Source of the DNA: an uncultured Collinsella sp.
GTDB taxonomy: Bacteria > Actinomycetota > Coriobacteriia > Coriobacteriales > Coriobacteriaceae
DNA: 5,073 bases
Direction of reading: 5' to 3'
Assembly: GCA_958418185.1 (NCBI GenBank)
Contig: CATZEP010000109.1
Span: forward strand, 1 to 5,073
Position 1 is the stretch's first letter, and every line of letters begins with the position of its first letter. Made by a program: the position numbers and the translations under genes. This document shows positions 1 through 5,073 of this stretch, piece after piece. The notes under the pieces are model-generated. The model searched no databases. It was given only the letters and a program-made list of their open reading frames with translations, and had not been told where the DNA came from.

Positions 1-1
1 T

Positions 2-2254
2 GACGGAGGATCCGATCTCTTTGACGCGCTCGCAAACGACGAAGTCGATGCCGTCATCATGAACGACACGACCTCGTCGCCCAGTGCCTCCCCCATGTTC
101 TACATCGGCTCGAGCGACTACTATTTTGCCGTTCCCAAAAGCCGCCCCGACCTGTTGGACGACATCAATGCCGCCATGACAGCAATCGCCCGCGTCAACC
201 CACGCTATATCGACGAAGTCAAATCTAACTACTCGGCCCAAAACAGCGGTTCATCATCGCTCAACGGTCCCGAACGTTCCTGGCTCAAAGCAAATGACAG
301 CACCATCACGCTCGGCTACATTACAGGCAAACTCCCCTACTGTAACGAAGACGAAGACGGCGAAATGGAAGGTTCGCTCGCATCGCTTGCGACGACGCTG
401 CACGATAAATTTGGCATTACGGTCAAAACCGTCGCCTTTGATAGCTACAAGATGATGTCAAAGGCCCTGTCAAAGGGAAGCATAGACGTTGCGCTGCCGG
501 TATACCGAGATTACTGGTTTGCCGAGCAAACAGGCGTTGTGCAGTCGGTATCGTTGGGGACCATGTCCCTCACTGCCATCCACACCGGCAGCAACCTGAA
601 CAAAGACCTCCAGAACATCGCCTGCACCAAATCATCGTTTATCAACAAAAATGCACTTGAAAGTCTGTTCCCCACAGCGACCGTAACCGAATACCAATCC
701 GGCGATGAAGTGTTCGACGCCCTCAGGAAGGGAACGGCGCACTGCATCGTCGCTCCCAGTTCACGCGTAAAAACCATTGGCGACCGTCATGATCTCGAGG
801 GCTACGAGACGGTCGAGCTCCCTGGCACCTGTGAGCTCTCGTGCTGGATTTCGCGCGGAAAGCCCGAGCTGTTGGGAATCATCAACAAGGGCATCATCAA
901 TGCCGGAGAATCGCTCTCCGCAAGCAATTACTCCTCCACGTCGTACACAGCCCAGGAATCCGACACGCTTCGATTCCTTTATCGCAACCGCGCCGCTATT
1001 GCCGCTGCCCTCATCGGTATGTTGTCGGTCGGCATCGTCCTGCTCATCTGGACGCTCGTGCGCGCTCGAACCGAGCGCGAAAAAGCCGATGCCGCCAACG
1101 CCGCTAAGACGGCATTCCTCACGCGCATGAGCCACGACATCCGTACGCCACTCAACGGCATCCTGGGTCTTATCGAAATTGAGGAATTGAAAGACGGCGA
1201 CATGCAGGCCGCCCGCGAAAGCCGCGCCAAGGCGCGTGTTGCCGCCAATCACCTACTCTCGCTGATCAACGACATCCTCGAGATGGGCAAAATCGAAGAC
1301 CGCAAGCTAACTCTGGAACATGCGCCTTTTAACCTCAAAGAGCTCTGTGACGATACGCTGGTGCTGTGCAAGCTCCGCGCATCCGATAACGGCATCACAA
1401 TGCAGGACAATAGTCTGCCGTACGCCACGGGGCCATACATGATCGGCAGCCCCACCCATATCCGACAGATCATAATCAACCTGTTAGACAACAGCATTAA
1501 GTACAACAAGCACGGCGGCTCCGTCACCTTTAGTTCAAAGACCAAGCCACTCGATGATGGGCGCGCGCTCTTTTGCTTTAGTGTTTCGGATACTGGCATT
1601 GGCATGGCTCCCGAGTTTTTAAAGCATATCTATGAACCGTTTGCCCAAGAAGGTGATGATGCGCGCAGCAAGTTCCAAGGAACCGGCATGGGCATGCCAA
1701 TCGTCAAGTCGCTTATTGAACTGATGGGCGGTACGATTGAGATTTCGAGTGAGGTTGGCGTGGGGAGTACGTTCAACGTCCAGATTCCGCTCGATATCGA
1801 CAAGAACCCTCAGGCGCGGGCAGATACGGTCGAGAGGGTGCTCGACTGCTCGCTCGCCGACATGAACGTGCTGCTCGCCGAAGACAACGAATTGAATGCC
1901 GAGATTGCCCAGACGCTGCTAGAATCCGAGGGCGTCGTGGTCACCCGCGCCGCCAATGGCAACGAAGTCGTCGATCTGTACCTGTCACATCCCGCCGGCA
2001 GCTTCGATGCGATTCTGATGGACATCATGATGCCAGGCATGGACGGCTATGAGGCAACCCGCGCGATTCGTCTGAGTGAGAAGGTCGATGCAGCCGATAT
2101 CCCCATCATCGCGCTCACCGCCAACGCCTTTGCCGAGGACGCCAAGGCGGCACACGATGCCGGCATGAACGCCCATCTGTCCAAACCGCTCGACTTTAAC
2201 AAGCTCAAAAACATACTCGCCCGCATCAAGAAAAACGGATCCGTTTCGCTATAG
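2..2254 (+). CDS. BvgS-like hybrid sensor histidine kinase with periplasmic solute-binding sensor domains and receiver domain (5' partial)
   Basis: The reading frame is open back to base 2, so the gene starts outside the window and the ATG at 59 is internal. The visible protein begins with the end of one SBP_bac_3-type (Venus-flytrap) domain, about 2-240. A second complete one follows, about 299-920. One hydrophobic helix (992-1060) crosses the membrane. The HisKA phosphoacceptor is His at 1133-1135 in SHDIRTPLNG. The HATPase_c core has the N box NLLDNSIKYN (1478-1507), G1 DTGIGM (1589-1606), an F box (YEPFAQE) and G2 GTGMGM (1679-1696). The receiver domain (1862 to about 2236) has the acidic pair ED (1880-1885), phosphoacceptor Asp (2021-2023, MDIMMPGMDG), Thr (2117-2119) and Lys (2183-2185, LSKPLD). 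All catalytic residues are present. By family knowledge, ligand binding outside the membrane controls autophosphorylation and transfer to the receiver. No HAMP, PAS or HPt domain is visible. The ligand is unknown; the fold resembles amino-acid-type binding proteins. Confidence 0.95.
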   Translation, partial: DGGSDLFDALANDEVDAVIMNDTTSSPSASPMFYIGSSDYYFAVPKSRPDLLDDINAAMTAIARVNPRYIDEVKSNYSAQNSGSSSLNGPERSWLKANDSTITLGYITGKLPYCNEDEDGEMEGSLASLATTLHDKFGITVKTVAFDSYKMMSKALSKGSIDVALPVYRDYWFAEQTGVVQSVSLGTMSLTAIHTGSNLNKDLQNIACTKSSFINKNALESLFPTATVTEYQSGDEVFDALRKGTAHCIVAPSSRVKTIGDRHDLEGYETVELPGTCELSCWISRGKPELLGIINKGIINAGESLSASNYSSTSYTAQESDTLRFLYRNRAAIAAALIGMLSVGIVLLIWTLVRARTEREKADAANAAKTAFLTRMSHDIRTPLNGILGLIEIEELKDGDMQAARESRAKARVAANHLLSLINDILEMGKIEDRKLTLEHAPFNLKELCDDTLVLCKLRASDNGITMQDNSLPYATGPYMIGSPTHIRQIIINLLDNSIKYNKHGGSVTFSSKTKPLDDGRALFCFSVSDTGIGMAPEFLKHIYEPFAQEGDDARSKFQGTGMGMPIVKSLIELMGGTIEISSEVGVGSTFNVQIPLDIDKNPQARADTVERVLDCSLADMNVLLAEDNELNAEIAQTLLESEGVVVTRAANGNEVVDLYLSHPAGSFDAILMDIMMPGMDGYEATRAIRLSEKVDAADIPIIALTANAFAEDAKAAHDAGMNAHLSKPLDFNKLKNILARIKKNGSVSL
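992..1060 (+). other. Transmembrane helix of the hybrid kinase
   Basis: These 23 codons encode an uninterrupted hydrophobic stretch rich in Ala, Ile, Leu and Val, flanked by Arg on both sides (NR before, RARTER after). It separates the periplasmic binding domains from the cytoplasmic kinase. The positive charges after the helix fit a cytoplasmic C-terminal side. Any N-terminal signal sequence or first helix lies outside the window. Confidence 0.85.
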
Positions 2255-2281
2255 TTTTTGCAGCAACCACGCACGACCAGA

Positions 2282-2288
2282 AAGGAAG
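2282..2288 (+). promoter_or_regulatory. Ribosome binding site of the PPOX-family gene
   Basis: AAGGAAG lies six bases before the ATG at 2295 and supports that start. It is in the 40-base gap after the kinase stop codon. The wider AGAAAGGA pattern recurs near the right edge of the window, which suggests it is a standard signal in this genome. Confidence 0.8.
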
Positions 2289-2294
2289 CCAACG

Positions 2295-2774
2295 ATGTTT
2301 AGGCCCTTACGTCGAAAGAAACGCGCCATCACCGACAAGGAAGCGCGCGAACTGCTCGCTACCTGCAAGCGCGGCGTCTTTGCCGTCAACGGCGACGATG
2401 GCTACCCTTATGCCATTCCCGTCAACTACTTCTTCGACGCCGAGCACGACAAGATTTATTTCCATGGCGCCAAGGCTGGCCACAAGGTCGATTCACTCAA
2501 GCGCGATGACAAGGTCTGCTTTACCGTTTACGGCAACGAGTGGTACAAGGACGGTGACTGGGCTCCCTACGTTATGAGTACCGTGGTCTTTGGCCGCTGT
2601 CGCCTGGCGAATGACACCCCCGCTTTTATCGAAGATAAAGTTCGCCAGCTCGCGCTTAAGTACTACCCTTCTGCCGAAGAAGTCGAAGAGGAAATCGCCA
2701 AGGACATTAAGGGCGTCCAGCTCTACGAGATTACAATTGAGCATCTTTGCGGCAAGCAGATTCAAGAAAAGTAA
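2295..2774 (+). CDS. Pyridoxamine 5'-phosphate oxidase-like (NimA-type) flavin-binding split-barrel protein
   Basis: This 159-residue protein matches the usual length and layout of the small Pyridox_ox_2/NimA-like branch of the FMN-binding split-barrel superfamily. Visible hallmarks are a basic N-terminus followed by the ITDKEARELL helix (about 12-21), the strand pair GVFAVNG and YPYAIPVNYFF (27-47), then IYFHGAKAGHKVDSL (54-68) with His57 and His63, and DDKVCFTVYG (71-80). These are the segments that contact flavin in relatives. Members bind FMN, F420 or heme and often reduce small molecules; some relatives (Nim proteins) reduce nitroimidazoles. The substrate here cannot be told from sequence, so this should not be read as a resistance gene. 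The C-terminal part is charged (EEVEEEIAKD). It is soluble, with no signal peptide. It follows the kinase by 40 bases and may be cotranscribed with it. Confidence 0.88.
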   Translation: MFRPLRRKKRAITDKEARELLATCKRGVFAVNGDDGYPYAIPVNYFFDAEHDKIYFHGAKAGHKVDSLKRDDKVCFTVYGNEWYKDGDWAPYVMSTVVFGRCRLANDTPAFIEDKVRQLALKYYPSAEEVEEEIAKDIKGVQLYEITIEHLCGKQIQEK

Positions 2775-2821
2775 GCCTCTCAGCAGGTCTGCGCCCAATG
2801 GTTACAGATGCCTTACCACAC

Positions 2822-2853
2822 GGGGCCTTCTAGCCAACTTGGCAGAAGGCCCC
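2822..2853. terminator. Hairpin between convergent genes, probable bidirectional terminator
   Basis: GGGGCCTTCT (2822-2831) and AGAAGGCCCC (2844-2853) are perfect reverse complements with 10-bp arms. The 12 bases between them can extend the stem with GCCA/TGGC around a three-base loop. It lies between the stop codons at 2774 (+) and 2869 (-), where a shared terminator is expected. Neither side carries a T-run (ACATGC follows on +, GTGTGG on -), so it is not a textbook intrinsic terminator. It could act as an inefficient or factor-assisted terminator, or as a 3'-end stabiliser. Confidence 0.65.
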
Positions 2854-2868
2854 ACATGCAGCGCACGC

Positions 2869-4083
2869 TTACCGTGCATTAAAAACGTAGCGGTCCAGGC
2901 GGTCGCACGCTTCCCTCACGCGCGAAAGCGGCAGCGCCAGATTCACGCGAATGTGGCAGGGCCCGTGGAACGGGCGGCCGTCCTGATACCCCACGCCCAC
3001 GCGCGCCCCCTCGTCGAGCAACCACTGAATATCGCGGCCATGCTCGCGGCACCACTCGGTGCAGTCCAGAAACACCATGTACGTGCCCTGCGGACGTGAA
3101 AACGCGACGCCCTTCCAGTGCTTTTCTGCATACGTGCAGAAGTACTCGATATTGCCGGCAAGCACCTGGTTGAGTTCGTCCACCCACTCGTAGCCTTGCG
3201 GCTGGTAGGCACCGATAAGCGCATGCATGGAGAGGACATTCATCTCGTTGTAGTGGGTCTTGTTGGACACAGCGCATATGCGGTCGCGCAGCGTCTCGTT
3301 GTAGATAATGTGGTAGCTGCCGACCAAGCCCGCCAGGTTAAACGTCTTACTCGGCGCATAGAGGGCAACCGTGCGCATGCGGGCATCCTCGCTCACCAAC
3401 TGCGTCGGGATGTGTCTGTGTCCCGGCAGGATGATATCGGACCAAATCTCGTCCGAGATCACCACGCAATCGTGCTGGCGATAAATGTCCATGGCGCACT
3501 CGATCTCGTCGCGCTCCCATACGCGGCCACAGGGATTGTGCGGCGAGCAGAACACGGCGGCATGGATATGGTTTTGTGCGAGTTTGCGCTCCATGTCCTC
3601 AAAGTCCATGCGCCACACGCCCTGGTCGTCGAGTTTAAGCGGGCTGTGGACAATGCGATAACCCGCGGCCTCGATGGACTTGGTAAAGCCGATGTAGGTG
3701 GGGCTGTGGACCAGTACCGCATCGCCCGGCTGGACATATGCGCGCAACGTCGACACGACACCGCCCAGCACGCCGTTTTCGTAGCCGATATGTTCAGGGC
3801 GCAGACCCTCGACGTCATTGCGGCGACTCTGCCATTCGATGATGCGGTCGAAGTACTCGGGGCGCGGGTTAAAGTAGCCAAACATGGGATGCTGGGCACG
3901 CTGAATGATGTGTTCCTGGACCGTGGGCACCGTGGCAAAGTTCATGTCGGCCACCCACATGGGAATGCGGTCGAAGCCCTCGTCGGGTGCGTTCGGGGCC
4001 ATACCGGGGACCTCACCCCAGGAGTCAACGGCGATGGAGTCCATGCCGTGGCGGTCGATAAGCGAGCTAAAGTCGTATTTCAT
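2869..4083 (-). CDS. MalY/PatB family PLP-dependent C-S lyase (cystathionine beta-lyase type) / aminotransferase
   Basis: This 404-residue protein is a fold-type I PLP enzyme of the MalY/PatB group, which is usually about 390 residues long. The order of motifs fits: MWVADMNF (42-49), FGYF (68-71, probably with a PLP-contacting Tyr), SPTYIGF (127-133), SPHNPCGRVW (180-189), SDEIWSDI (210-217, Asp211 for the pyridine nitrogen), APSKTFNLAG (243-252, Lys246 as Schiff-base lysine) and HIRVNLALP (377-385, Arg379 for the substrate carboxylate). Relatives cleave cystathionine or cysteine conjugates to a thiol or homocysteine, pyruvate and ammonia in the cytoplasm; some act as aminotransferases and E. 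coli MalY also modulates MalT. The exact substrate is not determined. The ATG at 4083 is supported by GGGAG six bases upstream and a family-typical N-terminus (KYDFSSLIDRHGMDSI). It lies 112 bases downstream of trmO. No clear promoter is visible in that gap. Confidence 0.9.
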   Translation of the reverse strand: MKYDFSSLIDRHGMDSIAVDSWGEVPGMAPNAPDEGFDRIPMWVADMNFATVPTVQEHIIQRAQHPMFGYFNPRPEYFDRIIEWQSRRNDVEGLRPEHIGYENGVLGGVVSTLRAYVQPGDAVLVHSPTYIGFTKSIEAAGYRIVHSPLKLDDQGVWRMDFEDMERKLAQNHIHAAVFCSPHNPCGRVWERDEIECAMDIYRQHDCVVISDEIWSDIILPGHRHIPTQLVSEDARMRTVALYAPSKTFNLAGLVGSYHIIYNETLRDRICAVSNKTHYNEMNVLSMHALIGAYQPQGYEWVDELNQVLAGNIEYFCTYAEKHWKGVAFSRPQGTYMVFLDCTEWCREHGRDIQWLLDEGARVGVGYQDGRPFHGPCHIRVNLALPLSRVREACDRLDRYVFNAR

Positions 4084-4195
4084 GCTGAACTCCCGTGCAA
4101 AGTAGGCTGTTTCGATAGGCGTTATTGTCCACCAGCGCGGGCGGTTTTGGTATGAGGTTTGGCGCTTAATTTGACGTGTGCGGACGAATGGCTGG
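4084..4195 (-). other. trmO-malY intergenic spacer (112 bases) without a clear promoter or terminator
   Basis: Read on the minus strand, this spacer holds the Shine-Dalgarno of the downstream gene and a lone GACAAT that could serve as a -10 hexamer, but no acceptable -35 at 16-18 bases. Only short 4-5 base inverted matches (such as ACCA/TGGT) are present, too weak to call a terminator. The simplest reading is cotranscription with trmO, or a promoter too divergent to recognise by eye. Confidence 0.4.
4090..4094 (-). promoter_or_regulatory. Ribosome binding site of the MalY/PatB gene
   Basis: On the minus strand this reads GGGAG, followed by six bases and the ATG at 4083. It is a good Shine-Dalgarno match and fixes the start of the aminotransferase-like gene. 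Confidence 0.7.
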
Positions 4196-4942
4196 CTAGT
4201 CTTGCGCGTCGTTGACGGCGACTACGGTTAGCTGGGTTTCATCGACCGTAAACGATATGTCAAGCCCGGCGTAAGCCAAGTGGTAAATGCGGTTTGGCTC
4301 GTGCTTGCTGCCTGCGCGGCGCGGGTCTTGGCGAAGGACCTCGACCAAGCCGGGGAGCTTTGCGGGCGGGACCATATCCTGCAGTGCTTGCGGAAACTCA
4401 ACATCGAGCTCTTGCCACGGAGCATCCTCGATCCAGCCTCCGGTCGCATCCGGGTGGCAGTCCGCAAACGGAATGTAGGGCTTGATGTCGTAGATGGGCG
4501 TGCCGTCGCGCAGGTCGGCCCCCAACACATGGATGATGGGACCATCGTCGGTAAGCTCCACGCGGTCGAGCTTGATGCAGGTGAGCCCGATGGGATTAGG
4601 GCGAAACGGACTGCGTGTGGCAAACACGCCCACGCGTTCGGCTCCACCCAGACGCGGCGGGCGCACGGTTTTCGACCATTTTGCGTTGGTGCCGGACCTG
4701 TCCTGCGTTTTGGCATCGGCGGCCATGTCCTTAGCCGTGCCGCCGGGCGTTCCGTTTTCGAAGCGCCACAGCAGCCACAGGTGAGAGAAGGAGTCCAGGC
4801 CCTCAACCGCTGCATTGGAGGCAAATTCCGGCTCAAAAAAGATTCGTCCCTGCAGATGGGGCGCCAAAAAGCTGTTGCGCGGAATGCCGAACTTCTGCGG
4901 CAGGTCGGTATGTATGCGTGCGATAGGTTCCATGCCGGTCAT
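4196..4942 (-). CDS. trmO: tRNA (N6-threonylcarbamoyladenosine(37)-N6)-methyltransferase TrmO
   Basis: This TsaA/UPF0066-family protein uses S-adenosylmethionine to methylate t6A37 in certain ANN-decoding tRNAs (known for E. coli tRNA-Thr), giving m6t6A and tuning decoding. From the ATG at 4942 it has 248 residues, close to the 235 of the E. coli enzyme. Visible motifs are IARIHTD (7-13), KFGIPRNS (17-24), GLDSFSHLWLLWRF (48-61), RPPRLGG (94-100), GVFATRSPFRPNPIGLT (105-121), GADLRDGTPIYDIKPY (141-156) and the C-terminal DPRR segment (206-209) followed by a beta-rich tail, as in the TrmO C-terminal domain. The start is uncertain. ATG 4942 and ATG 4933 are in frame and both fit the family. The frame extends to a TTG at 5008, but that adds a non-conserved Arg/Pro-rich leader and has no Shine-Dalgarno. 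Neither ATG has a good Shine-Dalgarno either. It may lead an operon with the downstream C-S lyase gene. Confidence 0.92.
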   Translation of the reverse strand: MTGMEPIARIHTDLPQKFGIPRNSFLAPHLQGRIFFEPEFASNAAVEGLDSFSHLWLLWRFENGTPGGTAKDMAADAKTQDRSGTNAKWSKTVRPPRLGGAERVGVFATRSPFRPNPIGLTCIKLDRVELTDDGPIIHVLGADLRDGTPIYDIKPYIPFADCHPDATGGWIEDAPWQELDVEFPQALQDMVPPAKLPGLVEVLRQDPRRAGSKHEPNRIYHLAYAGLDISFTVDETQLTVVAVNDAQD

Positions 4943-4955
4943 TGTACGGCATGGA
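4929..4955. repeat. Inverted repeat over the trmO start codons
   Basis: TCCATGCCG (4929-4937) and CGGCATGGA (4947-4955) are perfect 9-bp reverse-complement arms with a 9-base loop. In the trmO mRNA, the ATG at 4942 falls in the loop and the ATG at 4933 in the 3' arm. The structure could affect translation initiation, or be a protein binding site in DNA. Its position is certain; its role is inference. Confidence 0.6.
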
Positions 4956-4975
4956 GGCGTGGGGCGTTGCGCGCA

Positions 4976-5004
4976 ATTCTTCGCCGCGGTCCCCCGTCGT
5001 GCAA
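4976..5004 (-). promoter_or_regulatory. Weak sigma-70-type promoter candidate for trmO
   Basis: On the minus strand TTGCAC (5004-4999) is followed by exactly 17 bases and AAGAAT (4981-4976). The -35 matches TTGACA at three positions and the -10 matches TATAAT at four. It would start transcription near 4969, about 27 bases before the ATG at 4942, so the leader would contain the start-site hairpin. Match quality is low. Confidence 0.25.
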
Positions 5005-5015
5005 CCAACGGTTGC
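5001..5015. repeat. 15-bp inverted repeat in the divergent intergenic region, possible operator
   Basis: GCAACC (5001-5006) and GGTTGC (5010-5015) are perfect 6-bp arms around AAC. The repeat overlaps the candidate minus-strand -35 and directly abuts the candidate plus-strand -35 at 5016, as expected for a regulator site controlling divergent genes. No cognate regulator is visible in the window. Confidence 0.4.
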
Positions 5016-5044
5016 TTGGAAGAGCGCCTGCCGCCGCGTATGCT
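5016..5044 (+). promoter_or_regulatory. Candidate promoter for a gene beginning past the right edge
   Basis: TTGGAA (5016-5021), 17 bases, then TATGCT (5039-5044): four of six matches in each hexamer with ideal spacing. Transcription would start near 5051, giving a short leader that carries the strong Shine-Dalgarno at 5063-5069. Confidence 0.4.
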
Positions 5045-5062
5045 TAAGCCATCAACCAGCAG

Positions 5063-5069
5063 AAAGGAG
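5063..5069 (+). promoter_or_regulatory. Ribosome binding site of a downstream gene outside the window
   Basis: AAAGGAG on the plus strand ends four bases before the window edge. It closely resembles the AGAAAGGA signal before the PPOX-family gene. A start codon is expected within the first few bases after the window, so a + strand gene divergent from trmO is predicted. Nothing of its product is visible. Confidence 0.6.
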
Positions 5070-5073
5070 CCGC

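Noticed and set aside
59..61. ATG at 59 as the true start of the kinase
   Set aside because: The frame stays open for 19 codons to the left edge, and those codons (including LFDALANDEVDAVIMND) read as normal solute-binding-domain sequence, so the ATG is internal.
761..1252. 163-codon open frame on the minus strand inside the kinase
   Set aside because: It overlaps the membrane helix and HisKA coding sequence, whose plus-strand reading has unambiguous motifs. It is a shadow frame.
3118..4155. 345-codon open frame on the plus strand opposite the MalY/PatB gene
   Set aside because: It runs antisense to a gene with full family motifs. Its product is rich in Val, His, Asp and Arg in the way expected of the reverse strand of GC-rich coding DNA, with no recognisable domain.
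4172..4200. TTGACG on the plus strand near the trmO 3' end as a promoter
   Set aside because: There is no acceptable -10 hexamer at 16-18 bases and it would only drive an antisense transcript of trmO.
4943..5008. Extension of TrmO to a TTG start at 5008
   Set aside because: It has no Shine-Dalgarno, its Arg/Pro/Cys-rich leader is unlike the family N-terminus, and it would cover the likely promoter region.
4280..5047. 255-codon open frame on the plus strand opposite trmO, running into the right intergenic region
   Set aside because: It is antisense to clear TrmO motifs, has no recognisable domain, and is best explained by high GC at third positions of the true gene.
2..5073. Mobile element, CRISPR array, tRNA or rRNA
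   Set aside because: I saw no transposase or integrase reading frame, no regularly spaced repeats, no tRNA-like cloverleaf and no rRNA sequence on either strand.

Overview
The window holds four protein-coding genes in a convergent layout, two on each strand, plus the leader of a fifth gene that starts just past the right edge. The sequence is fairly GC-rich with strong GC at third codon positions, which explains the long open frames opposite the real genes. This composition, AGAAAGGA-type ribosome binding sites, and a histidine kinase with solute-binding-protein sensor domains suggest an actinobacterial gut anaerobe of the Coriobacteriia (Collinsella or a relative). That placement is inference; no marker gene here proves it.

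Left part (2-2774, + strand). A BvgS-like hybrid sensor histidine kinase is cut by the left edge. It has the end of a first periplasmic binding domain, a complete second one, one membrane helix, a HisKA/HATPase core and a C-terminal receiver domain. Forty bases later comes a small flavin-type split-barrel protein of the pyridoxamine 5'-phosphate oxidase/NimA-like family. No terminator lies between them, so they may share a transcript.

Middle (2775-2868). A convergent spacer of 94 bases holds a perfect 10-bp-arm hairpin, probably a shared terminator, although neither side has a run of T.

Right part (2869-4942, - strand). A MalY/PatB-type PLP-dependent C-S lyase/aminotransferase lies downstream of trmO, the tRNA N6-threonylcarbamoyladenosine methyltransferase gene. 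They are 112 bases apart in the same direction. The trmO start region lies inside a 9-bp-arm inverted repeat.

Right edge (4943-5073). This is a divergent intergenic region with weak promoter candidates in both directions, a 15-bp inverted repeat between their -35 elements, and a good Shine-Dalgarno sequence ending four bases from the edge.

The genes do not form one obvious pathway: environmental sensing and a redox/flavin protein lie on one side, sulfur amino acid metabolism and tRNA modification on the other. I found no convincing novel system. The most interesting signals are the kinase's pared-down architecture and the regulatory structure around the trmO start and its divergent neighbour.
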